Under the pieces are notes generated by a model. That model ran no database searches, was not told the origin of the DNA, and saw only the letters and a program-made list of their open reading frames with translations. The translations under genes and the position numbers were made by a program. Positions 19,100-27,276 of a stretch of DNA of 64,000 bases are shown piece by piece. Source of the stretch: Candidatus Nitronauta litoralis (GTDB taxonomy: Bacteria > Nitrospinota > Nitrospinia > Nitrospinales > Nitrospinaceae); contig CP048685.1 of NCBI GenBank assembly GCA_015698285.1, positions 2,232,001-2,296,000 on the forward strand, given 5' to 3'. Position 1 is the first letter of the stretch. Each line of letters begins with the position of its first letter.

Positions 19100-19182
19100 C
19101 CCACCGCAAGGTGGTTAAAGAAATGGGCTTCAAGGTTCCAGTTTTGTTGCCTACAGGTTGTACATCGCCCACCGCAAGGTGG
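19100..19182. repeat. Two identical GCAA-loop hairpins
   Basis: The 15-base sequence CCCACCGCAAGGTGG occurs at 19100-19114 and again at 19168-19182. Each folds into a CCACC/GGTGG stem capped by a GCAA tetraloop on the plus strand. They sit in the gap between the stop of the TPR gene and the start of the flavoprotein gene. No T tract follows on either strand, so they are not clear terminators. Confidence 0.65.
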
Positions 19183-19190
19183 AGCGGTGA

Positions 19191-19721
19191 TTAACCCTCA
19201 GGAAAGTCTTCCCGCTTCATATTAAACTCATTGTATAAATCCTGGAGCAGGCTTTGTGCGGTGGCGACCATCTGTCGGTTACCCTGCTCATCAAACAGTT
19301 TTTGCGCGATCAACAGATTTTCAATCGCATCCTTACCCTGCTTGAACTGGTAATAGACTGTCGCAAGATTACTGTAGGCCTCTGCATAGGTGGGTTTAAT
19401 TCTGACCGCTTCTTTATAATGCTTGATGGAATCATCGGTAAGGCCACACAAGTTTGCAGTCAGAGCCAGACTGTAATGCGCAATAGGATCGTCCGGTTTG
19501 ATGTCGATAGCTTTTTTGAAGGAATCCAGCGCTTTGACATTCATCAGCAACTTACCGTAGCGCAGGCCCATGTTCATATAAGCTTTAAAATGATTGGGGT
19601 CCTGCTCAACAGCTTCCTGATAAGCTTCGATTGCGCCTTGATGATCGCCTGCCCGGCCGCGGTCCAGGCCAATTTTAAACCAGTCCTCTGCACTGTGTGA
19701 GGATTCGGTATCGGAGGTCAT
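19191..19721 (-). CDS. Tetratricopeptide repeat protein
   Basis: A 176-residue cytosolic protein made almost wholly of TPR units. Examples are AEDWFKIGLDRGRAGDHQGAI, then FKAYMNMGLRYGKL, then AHYSLALTANLCGL and AEAYSNLATVYYQFKQG, about four repeats in residues 10-145. No signal peptide is seen. Such proteins act as protein-interaction scaffolds. Upstream of the flavoprotein at 17.6-19.0 kb on the same strand, but separated by the hairpin-bearing gap. Confidence 0.85.
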   Translation of the reverse strand: MTSDTESSHSAEDWFKIGLDRGRAGDHQGAIEAYQEAVEQDPNHFKAYMNMGLRYGKLLMNVKALDSFKKAIDIKPDDPIAHYSLALTANLCGLTDDSIKHYKEAVRIKPTYAEAYSNLATVYYQFKQGKDAIENLLIAQKLFDEQGNRQMVATAQSLLQDLYNEFNMKREDFPEG

Positions 19722-19892
19722 TAACCTTTCCTTTCTAAAAAAATAAACCCGGTTAATACCGGATTATTTGATCTTGGATTGGGCCTATGCTACCTTATGT
19801 TCCGCTCAAAATCCACCCACGATCAAGCTGCCGGGGACACTGTTATATTTTGAGTTGTTCTATCAATTTCAATTTTCTGGAGTTTTTTGTTT

Positions 19893-20171
19893 ATGGCCAT
19901 CGAGCCCGGTTCCGACGAGGAACGCCTGTTACTTGGTAAATGGATTCGCAAGGGAGCGGAGCTTATCGTTGCTACCTCAGCACTCGGGGAATCTTATCTG
20001 GATCCTAATATCAAGCGCTCGGAAGAGTTGCAGGAAAAATCGGAGGACTATGTGGCCTTCGATCACGATGTGGCTGAAAAACTGCCCCATTTAAAAGGCA
20101 AGTTCCGTTGGGATCTTGAAAAGTATTTCCGGGACCACTGGGGTCCGTATCTGCCAAAGGAAGAAGGGTGA
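19893..20171 (+). CDS. Hypothetical protein preceding the Rieske-like gene
   Basis: A 92-residue soluble protein, MAIEPGSDEERLLLGKWIRKG at its start, with charged helices and an aromatic end (KYFRDHWGPYLPKEEG). No family is recognised. The ATG at 19893 is chosen over the TTG two codons before it; TGGAG lies about 11 bases upstream. Only 6 bp separate it from the Rieske-like gene, so the two are co-transcribed and may work together. Confidence 0.55.
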   Translation: MAIEPGSDEERLLLGKWIRKGAELIVATSALGESYLDPNIKRSEELQEKSEDYVAFDHDVAEKLPHLKGKFRWDLEKYFRDHWGPYLPKEEG

Positions 20172-20177
20172 ATCGGG

Positions 20178-20501
20178 ATGTCTGAAGTCAAATTGCTCGA
20201 CTCAAATGATCTTCCGGTGGAAGGTGAAGCCAAGTATGTCGAACTTATTCACCCTCTGACCGAATACCCGTACCCACTGTCAATCTATTTTGCAAAAAAC
20301 AGGTATTTTGTTGTCACCGACACCTGCAAGGAATGCGGTGCCAGCCTGGCTGCAGGCAAGATCAACGGTTTATTTGTGACCTGTTCGGGGCAGGAGCACC
20401 CGTGGAATTTTAAAACAGGTTTGCTCAAGTATGACCGGACCAATTCAATGCCTGTTTACCGGGTCCTGTTGAGGGACGACGGTATCTATATCGAAATCTG
20501 A
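20178..20501 (+). CDS. Rieske-like iron-sulfur protein with altered ligand set
   Basis: A 107-residue soluble protein that looks like a small Rieske-fold ferredoxin. The segment CKECGASLAAGKINGLFVTC (50-69) followed by SGQEHPWNF parallels the CxHxGxxL...CPWHGxxF pattern of Rieske proteins. Here the first pair reads Cys50-x2-Cys53 in place of Cys-x-His, and the second reads Cys69-x4-His74 in place of Cys-x2-His. It may bind a different cluster or a mononuclear metal. It is the second gene of a two-gene unit; AAGG lies about 10 bases before the ATG. Assignment is by pattern only. Confidence 0.55.
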   Translation: MSEVKLLDSNDLPVEGEAKYVELIHPLTEYPYPLSIYFAKNRYFVVTDTCKECGASLAAGKINGLFVTCSGQEHPWNFKTGLLKYDRTNSMPVYRVLLRDDGIYIEI

Positions 20502-20533
20502 CTCCTGCCTGGACGTGAAATTCCTGACAACAC

Positions 20534-21973
20534 TCACCTGCGCCAGTTGAAAAACTTTTGTGCTAATTTCAACAACCCCTGTGGTGCATGGTTTTTCTTC
20601 CAGATGCCTGCCGCATACTTGTTGGCCTCTGCCAGCGTCGGATAAATGTGGATGGTTCCGAGGATTCCATTCAGGCCAATCCCGTGTTTCATCGCCAGCA
20701 CATACTCTGCAATCAGGTCTCCTGCATGGTGACCCATGATGGTCACGCCCAGGATTTTATCCTTGCCCGGTACTGTGAGCACTTTCACAAAACCATGGTC
20801 TTCACTGTCAGCGATAGCCCGATCCAGGTCGTCGATCCCGTAGGTGGAAACTTCGTACGGAATGTTCTGGGCCTTCGCTTCAGTTTCGCTTAAGCCTGCC
20901 CGTGCGACTTCAGGGTCGGTGAACGTGCACCACGGAATGACGCTGTAGTCCACCTTGAATTTTTTAACAGGACTTAGAAGCGAGTTGACCGCGCAATACC
21001 AGGCCTGATGTGCAGCAGTGTGTGTGAACTGGTAGGGACCTGCAACATCTCCACACGCATAGATATTCGAATGGGAAGTGCTGCGAAGGAAATCATCAAC
21101 TTCAATATTTCCTCGTTTGGTCAAGTTGACTCCCAACTCCTCCAGTCCAAAACCCTTCGTGTTGGGTGCGCGCCCGACGGCCACCAGAATTTTATCGAAC
21201 TCGATGCGTTCTTCTTGACCGCTCTTTTCCACTACCGCGTATTGCCGTCCATCCTCTACCTCAATGGATTTGCAGGTGGTGTCTGTGCGAACGTCGACCC
21301 CTTCTTTCACAAACTGTTTCTTGATAAAGTCGCCACACTCCGGGTCTTCGCGGTTCAGGGGGCGGGGCGCCTTTTCAATCTGGGTGACTTTGCATCCGAG
21401 CCGCGAAAAAGTCTGGGTCAGTTCGCTGCCGATGGGGCCGCCACCGAGCACTACCAACCGCTCTGGTTTCTCACGCAGGTTCCAGACGTTGTCCGAAGTC
21501 AGAAAGTCGACCTGATCCAGCCCCGGTATCGGTGGAACAAAAGGACGCGCGCCGGTGGCTATGACGAGGTTGTTCGTGGTCAGGGTCTTTCCGTTTACTT
21601 CGATTTCGTTCGGTGATTTGATAAATGCCGAGCCGGTGATGCAGTCCACTCCAAGACCTGTATAACGCTCAATGCTGTCGTGCGGCTCGACCTTTTTGAT
21701 GACCGTTTGGACACGCTCCATGACCTCGGCAAATTCGACATCCGCCGTGGCGTTCCGGATACCGTACTCTTTATGGCGTTTTATATGGGAAAGGACAGAT
21801 GCTGATTTAATCAGCGCCTTGGACGGCACGCAGCCCGTGTTGAGGCAATCACCTCCCATCTTGTGTTTTTCGATGAGTGCGACTTTGGCTTTCACCGCCG
21901 CGCCGATGTAAGTCGTCACCAGACCTGCTGAGCCGGCTCCTATAGCAATAAGGTTGTAGTCGCGTTTGGCCAT
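20534..21973 (-). CDS. FAD-containing oxidoreductase, mercuric reductase-like
   Basis: A 479-residue flavoprotein. The N-terminal FAD motif is LIAIGAGSAGLVT, the redox disulfide GGDCLNTGCVPSK matches the family consensus exactly, and VVLGGGPIGSELTQTFSRLG binds the nucleotide. The C-terminal motif reads HIYPTLAEA, so the catalytic His of lipoamide dehydrogenase is replaced by Tyr, as in MerA. No N-terminal heavy-metal domain and no C-terminal Cys pair are seen, so true mercury reduction is unlikely. AAGGAGG lies 5 bases before the start. It may act with TVP38-type proteins as such genes are often paired, though here that gene is 40 kb away. Confidence 0.87.
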   Translation of the reverse strand: MAKRDYNLIAIGAGSAGLVTTYIGAAVKAKVALIEKHKMGGDCLNTGCVPSKALIKSASVLSHIKRHKEYGIRNATADVEFAEVMERVQTVIKKVEPHDSIERYTGLGVDCITGSAFIKSPNEIEVNGKTLTTNNLVIATGARPFVPPIPGLDQVDFLTSDNVWNLREKPERLVVLGGGPIGSELTQTFSRLGCKVTQIEKAPRPLNREDPECGDFIKKQFVKEGVDVRTDTTCKSIEVEDGRQYAVVEKSGQEERIEFDKILVAVGRAPNTKGFGLEELGVNLTKRGNIEVDDFLRSTSHSNIYACGDVAGPYQFTHTAAHQAWYCAVNSLLSPVKKFKVDYSVIPWCTFTDPEVARAGLSETEAKAQNIPYEVSTYGIDDLDRAIADSEDHGFVKVLTVPGKDKILGVTIMGHHAGDLIAEYVLAMKHGIGLNGILGTIHIYPTLAEANKYAAGIWKKNHAPQGLLKLAQKFFNWRR

Positions 21974-22113
21974 ACGGCCTCCTTGGTCAATGAATCATAT
22001 GCTGACGACAGCTTAGTCGAATGAAAAAGTAGACCATTACATAAAAATTTTGTTTTAAAGTTGGGAAGGATTCAATGAATATTTTGAAAAATCCCAGGGA
22101 ATGTAGTGAAGAA

Positions 22114-22953
22114 CTAATCTTCCATCAGTTTTTCTGTTTTTAATTCTTCCCGAAGCGGGGTGAGTTTGCCTTCGCCAAATCCCTGTTGCGCGGCCAGTGC
22201 TTTGAGATTGGCGACGCGTTCCTCACTTACCGGGTGTGAAACAAAAAACTTCTGTACATTTCCGATATGGTGCTTTTTTGACATCGTATCAAAAAACTGG
22301 GTTGAGCCGGAAACGTGACCGTACCGGCACTGCAGGGCTTTCAGTCCGAAAGCATCGGCTTTGGATTCCTGCCCTCTTGAATAGGCCAGTTGTGATAGCG
22401 TCAGGGAAGTGCTCATCCAGTCATTGAGCATATTATTGGGTCCCATCAGCATGGAGGACAGGACCATCAATACGAGGGACCGACCAATTCCTTTAAGATG
22501 GTCGCGATTGTTGAAGTGGCCGAGTTCGTGGCCCAGCACCATCATCAACGCATTTTCCGAGTCCATGATATCGAGCAGACCGCCAAAAACCAGGATGGTT
22601 CCGCCGGGTAATGCCATGGCGTTGATCATTTCATCAGGAATTGCATAGACCTTGAACTTTACGGGAAGCCGGGTGCAGTCTCGATTCAGTTCATCCACCA
22701 TGCGTTGGAGGATGGCGGATTTTCGGACATCGTGGTCTTCGTCAAGTCCCAGGTCAAACGAGATGGTTTTGAATACTTTCGCTTCTGTTCTGGGATCCAT
22801 TTTCTCCACAGCCCAATCAATCGCAAAGCCCAGAGCCATGTAAACGACAACGATGATTCCGATCAGTCCCGAAAGCAGGATAGTAAAATCTTTAACCGGG
22901 GAGGAAGAGGAAACGTTGTCGTTTTCTTCAGGTAATTTGGGTGTGTATTGCAC
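22114..22953 (-). CDS. M48-family zinc metallopeptidase
   Basis: A 279-residue membrane-anchored protease related to HtpX and Ste24. A transmembrane segment spans about residues 23-47. The zinc motif is HELGH (142-146), followed by NNRDH, and the third ligand region is ESKADAFGLK. It probably acts in envelope quality control with its catalytic domain on the periplasmic side. The start is a GTG three bases after the stop of the upstream YbjQ gene, which suggests coupling. No Bam-assembly TPR domain is attached. Confidence 0.9.
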   Translation of the reverse strand: MQYTPKLPEENDNVSSSSPVKDFTILLSGLIGIIVVVYMALGFAIDWAVEKMDPRTEAKVFKTISFDLGLDEDHDVRKSAILQRMVDELNRDCTRLPVKFKVYAIPDEMINAMALPGGTILVFGGLLDIMDSENALMMVLGHELGHFNNRDHLKGIGRSLVLMVLSSMLMGPNNMLNDWMSTSLTLSQLAYSRGQESKADAFGLKALQCRYGHVSGSTQFFDTMSKKHHIGNVQKFFVSHPVSEERVANLKALAAQQGFGEGKLTPLREELKTEKLMED

Positions 22954-22956
22954 AGA

Positions 22957-23406
22957 CTAGTGGGCTTTGGTCAACGCGGTCCCATACGCCAGGACCTCAA
23001 CGCTGCCGACAGCGCCCCGACCTGCATTTTTCGAGATAGAGGTGGTCTCAATACGGACATTGAATATCTGGATGGCGTTCGGTTTTTGTTCCTTCATCCT
23101 CAATATGGCTTCGCGGCGCGCCCGGTCAATAAGAGGTTCGTAGGCGGTGACATGACCGCCAAAAATATTCTGGAGACCGGCCAGCATCATTTTGAAATAG
23201 TCGACCGAAATTACCACGGACCCCGAAACCAGCTCCATGCGTACATTTCCGGGCTCTACGCCCAGCGGTTTCCTGGTATTGGTCGTGGGCAGTTTCATAG
23301 TGGCTTTTTCACGCTCCTTGATAGAGGTGTAGTGCCTCTTTTCGGCAACCTTACCTGTGATGAAGCCGATCAGGGTTAGGACGATAATGGCAATCAGGTT
23401 ATCCAT
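22957..23406 (-). CDS. YbjQ-type (UPF0145) protein with N-terminal membrane segment
   Basis: A 149-residue protein with one N-terminal transmembrane segment (LIAIIVLTLIGFITGKV) and a YbjQ/UPF0145 domain: VVISVDYFKMMLAGLQNIFGG, then YEPLIDRARREAILRMKEQ and the C-terminal VEVLAYGTAL. These domains form pentamers in known structures; the function is unclear. It lies 11 bp after a soluble paralogue and 3 bp before the M48 protease, forming a three-gene unit. Confidence 0.87.
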   Translation of the reverse strand: MDNLIAIIVLTLIGFITGKVAEKRHYTSIKEREKATMKLPTTNTRKPLGVEPGNVRMELVSGSVVISVDYFKMMLAGLQNIFGGHVTAYEPLIDRARREAILRMKEQKPNAIQIFNVRIETTSISKNAGRGAVGSVEVLAYGTALTKAH

Positions 23407-23417
23407 AAAAGGTCTCC

Positions 23418-23732
23418 CTAAGCCAGGGTGACGGCGGTGCCGTAAACATAGAGTTCAGCAGCACCTGAGGCAACCGATGAAGTTGAAAACCGGACGTTGA
23501 TGATTGCGTTTGCTCCCATTTGCCTGGCCTGCGCGGTCATCCGTTCCACAGCTTCCTTGCGGGATTCGCTCAGCAATTCGGTGTACCCCTTTAATTCACC
23601 ACCAAAAATATTCTTAAAACTTGCCATCAAGTCACGCCCGACGTGCTTTGCTCTTACCGTCGATCCGGAAACCATGCCGTGAAATTGCGTAATGGTTTTA
23701 CCGGGAATGATCTCGGTGTTGGTGATCAGCAT
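23418..23732 (-). CDS. YbjQ family protein (UPF0145)
   Basis: A 104-residue soluble member of the YbjQ family. The domain is almost complete in itself: ITNTEIIPGKTITQFHGMVSGSTVRA, then NIFGGELKGYTELLSESRKEA and a C-terminal YVYGTAVTL. The start is set at the ATG at 23732 because AGGAGG lies 5 bases upstream; the frame extends 11 codons further. First gene of the YbjQ-YbjQ-M48 unit. Confidence 0.88.
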   Translation of the reverse strand: MLITNTEIIPGKTITQFHGMVSGSTVRAKHVGRDLMASFKNIFGGELKGYTELLSESRKEAVERMTAQARQMGANAIINVRFSTSSVASGAAELYVYGTAVTLA

Positions 23733-23957
23733 TAACACCTCCTGAAGTTTCGGGTCGCCGTCCATCGGAGACCTGTTGGGTTGTGTGCCGGGATATTTAT
23801 TATAAGGGGAGTATTGTCAGAGGGCTATCGAAAATAAACCGTCTCTTCGGCAGGTTTATGCAAGGGATCAGGGCCCTTTAAATTCTAAAGCCTTCTTTAC
23901 TGGATATTTCCTTTTGGCAACTTGTGTTTCCTGTTGTCACCCTGTTAATCTTGTCTC

Positions 23958-25406
23958 ATGAAAAAAACAGCATTACTGATTTTGGTTTTGTTAATTCTGG
24001 TCGCAGGTCTTCCTGCACTGGCAGCGTCCCCTCTGGCTGTTCAGGAACGGGATGAATGGTCTGGGACCTATTTCAAAGGTCACAAGCTGGGATTCACGCA
24101 CAGTCAGGTAAAACATAAGGGCAAGGATCTTGAGGTCCATACTCGTGTGTTTTTTCGTCTACATGCGGGTGGAGAAGACCAGACTACTATTATCAGCCAG
24201 ATCACCACTCTGGATGAAAATCTACAGTTAAAAAAATTCTCTTTGCTGCAGGAAATTATGGGGAGTCGGCAGCGGGTCCTCGGACAACGGGTGAATGACA
24301 AGCTGGAATACGAGGTGACTACCAGTGGTTATCAGAAAACTAAATCGATGGATTTCCCGGTGGATGTTGTGCCATCTTCCACGGCCTGGTTGAATATTCT
24401 CGACCGAGGTCTTGATATAGGCAAAAAGGGAACGCTCAAACTTTTTATTGAACCATTCCAGATGATCGTTCCGATGACGTACGCCATTCTCCGTCATGAA
24501 AAAGTGGACATTAAAGGACAAAGTCACGATGCGATTGTTGTGGTGCAGGAATACGGAGGAATGAAAACGACCTTGTGGGTCACGCCCGATGGATCAGTTT
24601 TGCGCGAAAGTACCCAGCAGGGTTTTGAGTCTTTGCAGGAAGACAAAAACCTTGCACAGAAACTCGATAAAAAAGCCATCTCTGTATCCAATTTCATCAC
24701 GCTGAGTCTGGTCACACCGAATCGTGCAATAAAAAACCCCGGTAACTTGTCAACCCTGAAGCTGAAAATGTCGGCGCTGCAAAAAGCGGACTCGGTGCCG
24801 CAGGATCAACGTCAGAAGATATTGAAAGCTGAGCCGGATGGGCAAGGTGGATTTATGGCAACGGTATTGATCCAGCGTGAAAGGGCGATGCAAAACCCCG
24901 GACCGAAACGACCGGTGACGGATGTTCCAGACCCAAAATACCTGGAAGAAGCAGCGGAAATCCAGTCACGCAATGGCCTGATTCGTGGTCAGGCCCGGTT
25001 GATTGTTGGCCGGGAAACAGATGCATGGAAATCCGCTCTTCTCATCAATGGCTGGGTTCATGAACAACTTGAAAAAGTCATGGTCGACGCTTTTACGGCC
25101 CTCGATGCCCTGAACAGTAAACGAGGTGAATGCCAGTCTCATACCAACCTGTTCACAGCGTTGGCGCGGGCAGAGGGGATTCCCACCCGGGTGGTGAACG
25201 GTCTGGTGTATTCAAAAAAATATAAAGGATTTCTGTATCACGCATGGCCGGAGGTGTATGTGGGGGAATGGCGTGCGCTGGACCCGACTTTTGGGCAGGA
25301 CGCAGTGGATGCGACCCATATCAAATTATCGGTGGGCAATTACCAGGGAGCGATCAAGCTGATGGAATTCCTGGGCAAGGTACAAGTCGAGATTCTGGAT
25401 AATTGA
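23958..25406 (+). CDS. Transglutaminase-like cysteine peptidase family protein
   Basis: A 482-residue exported protein. The signal peptide ends near LPALAA. Residues about 35-340 form a beta-rich region without a recognised name. The transglutaminase-like core is C-terminal: Cys392 in KRGECQSHT, His in LYHAWPEVYVG and Asp in RALDPTFGQ form the expected triad. It probably cleaves or cross-links peptides in the periplasm. No good ribosome site is visible. It stands alone, divergent from the YbjQ unit and convergent with the methyltransferase. Confidence 0.85.
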   Translation: MKKTALLILVLLILVAGLPALAASPLAVQERDEWSGTYFKGHKLGFTHSQVKHKGKDLEVHTRVFFRLHAGGEDQTTIISQITTLDENLQLKKFSLLQEIMGSRQRVLGQRVNDKLEYEVTTSGYQKTKSMDFPVDVVPSSTAWLNILDRGLDIGKKGTLKLFIEPFQMIVPMTYAILRHEKVDIKGQSHDAIVVVQEYGGMKTTLWVTPDGSVLRESTQQGFESLQEDKNLAQKLDKKAISVSNFITLSLVTPNRAIKNPGNLSTLKLKMSALQKADSVPQDQRQKILKAEPDGQGGFMATVLIQRERAMQNPGPKRPVTDVPDPKYLEEAAEIQSRNGLIRGQARLIVGRETDAWKSALLINGWVHEQLEKVMVDAFTALDALNSKRGECQSHTNLFTALARAEGIPTRVVNGLVYSKKYKGFLYHAWPEVYVGEWRALDPTFGQDAVDATHIKLSVGNYQGAIKLMEFLGKVQVEILDN

Positions 25407-25506
25407 GAACACAGGAATCCTGTTTTAGTTTCAATTATTGTGAGCGACCGCAAATTTTCTCGTTTTTGTTTTTCGAATTTTGCAAAAGTCTTTTTCTAGA
25501 GGAGGC

Positions 25507-26907
25507 CTAATGGTTGGGAGTCAAATAAAACAGGTGCCGTTTTGCATCTTTCAAAGGCATTTGGTCGACTATATTAAATCGCTCACTCGCTTCCCGTATA
25601 AATGTTTCAAGTTCATAGTCTGGATTAAATCCGCTTTTATTAGACAATAACTTTTGAACCATTTCATCTTCCGGGGTAACAAACTCGATGATAACCTCGC
25701 AGTTTAACTCTCGCAGCCAATCCAGGAAGAATGCTATCGGGATATTTTTGGATATTACGATGTGGTGGATGAGAGCCAGACAAATCACGAGGCTTGGTTG
25801 TTCGCGGTTATCAAAAGCCTTTCTTTCAGCTCCTCTCCACCCCTGACCTGGCGATAGATTGGATAGGTCCATGAACAGAGGCAAGATTTTTGATTGCTTC
25901 TCTCTCTTCATTTTCCGATAAAGCTTTTCCACTGCATCATGATCTGCATCGACCGCGACGACATAGTCCGAATGCCGGGCACTGATTTCTGAAAAGGTTC
26001 CTGTGTTGGATCCCAGGTCCCAGGTTAACCGTCTTGTGTGAAGCGACACATATTTTTCAACAAACAGCTTTTTATTATTGAAGGCATCTTCCATATAGGA
26101 ATGGGTCTTGTCGTACTGTGACCAAACGGTATCTTCCATTTTTATCTCGAGATTTTGAACCAGTCTTTGTAGTCCCTGGACCAGACCCAAAACCATGGCC
26201 CGGGTATGCTGAATTCTTTTTTGGGCGCTGGCAATTTGTTTGTTTTTGACGATCCGAGTCTCCACTGTTGCTGGAAATATGATGTGCGTCAAGACTCCTT
26301 TCTTAAAACGATTGAGACCCTTGAAGTAGTTTGCGGCTTCGATAGGGCTAACACCGTCAAGTTGGGATCGCAGCAGAGGATTGAACTGAATTCCTGTATA
26401 TGCTTTGAGCATTAAGGGGATCAAGTACAGCATGCAGAATTGACGATACCCGACCCATTGCTCGCCCTTGGTTCGTTGGACGAGGGAAGGAGTGTCGATA
26501 AAAATAGGGAGAATGCCATTCCACTGGATGTTGTAGGATGTTGCGTCTTTCAAGGTCCAGTCGTGCTCAAGAGAGGATTCAATGAGGTGTAACTGGAGCA
26601 ACGCCGCGTCCTTGAGCATGGAAAAAGTCCATTCATAGGGATAAGAGATAAAGGGAATCAAATCATGCTCGAGGACTCCTGCCCAGCCGTATTTTAAAAT
26701 CTCTGTTGCATATTTATTTTCTGGGGATTGCGGAACTGCGGAGACGATAAAATTGTTTTTCAGGAACTCCTGGTAAAAGTTTTCTTTGTTCAATCGGTTG
26801 AAACATTCCATTGATGCCGGGTCCATTCCACGCAATACACTGTTCCCTATGCGGTAGACCTTGTTGCCCGGGTCCCGGAATGAACCTGCATCTGCCTGAA
26901 TTGTCAT
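25507..26907 (-). CDS. Class I SAM-dependent methyltransferase (NoeA-like)
   Basis: A 466-residue protein whose C-terminal half is a methyltransferase: motif I LTWDLGSNTGTFSEIS, an acidic loop YVVAVDADHDAVE, and PSLVICLALIHHIVI. The N-terminal half includes conserved stretches such as YPYEWTFSMLKDAALLQLHLIESS, as seen in nodulation-protein-NoeA-type enzymes. The start is put at the ATG at 26907; a TTG lies two codons earlier. It is the last of three minus-strand genes with a sulfatase-like enzyme, so it may modify the same envelope molecule. Confidence 0.75.
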   Translation of the reverse strand: MTIQADAGSFRDPGNKVYRIGNSVLRGMDPASMECFNRLNKENFYQEFLKNNFIVSAVPQSPENKYATEILKYGWAGVLEHDLIPFISYPYEWTFSMLKDAALLQLHLIESSLEHDWTLKDATSYNIQWNGILPIFIDTPSLVQRTKGEQWVGYRQFCMLYLIPLMLKAYTGIQFNPLLRSQLDGVSPIEAANYFKGLNRFKKGVLTHIIFPATVETRIVKNKQIASAQKRIQHTRAMVLGLVQGLQRLVQNLEIKMEDTVWSQYDKTHSYMEDAFNNKKLFVEKYVSLHTRRLTWDLGSNTGTFSEISARHSDYVVAVDADHDAVEKLYRKMKREKQSKILPLFMDLSNLSPGQGWRGAERKAFDNREQPSLVICLALIHHIVISKNIPIAFFLDWLRELNCEVIIEFVTPEDEMVQKLLSNKSGFNPDYELETFIREASERFNIVDQMPLKDAKRHLFYLTPNH

Positions 26908-26928
26908 GTCCAAAAAAGCCGGTTCGAG

Positions 26929-27276
26929 TTAATCGGATTTTTCCTCAGTATCACTTTCTGGTTTTTTCCCCTGTGACCAGTTCTTCAAGGCCGCATAGTA
27001 TTTTCGTGCTGTATAACTGATAGCACCGAGAAACCCCAGAATGGCTGTAATAATCATCCCGCCTGTTCCTGGGTCAATATAGGCTGAAGCATTTTTTGTC
27101 CCGGCGATAAAAAGAAAAAATGTCAGGAAAAAGATGTCCAGGTATCGGCCCCCGGTTTTTTTTAAGGACATTTCTGAATATTGACTCTGACCACGAACCC
27201 TTTTTAGCATTGAAGTGAGAACGGGTTGTCGGGTCAAAAATGTGCAGATTTTTTGAAGCGTTTTTAAATTATTCAT
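26929..27276 (-). CDS. Small membrane protein with YIDPGTGG motif
   Basis: A 115-residue protein with two hydrophobic segments (IFFLTFFLFIAGTKNASAY at about 49-67 and GGMIITAILGFLGAISY) around the motif AYIDPGTGG, followed by a basic, then acidic tail. Short proteins with this motif are common beside alkaline-phosphatase-superfamily enzymes, as here. The start overlaps the sulfatase-like stop by 8 bases (ATGAATAA), so the two are translationally coupled. Molecular role unknown. Confidence 0.72.
   Translation of the reverse strand: MNNLKTLQKICTFLTRQPVLTSMLKRVRGQSQYSEMSLKKTGGRYLDIFFLTFFLFIAGTKNASAYIDPGTGGMIITAILGFLGAISYTARKYYAALKNWSQGKKPESDTEEKSD

Noticed and set aside
20534-21973. True mercuric reductase (merA)
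   Set aside because: The disulfide and Tyr are MerA-like, but the N-terminal metal domain and the C-terminal Cys pair are missing and no mer genes are nearby.
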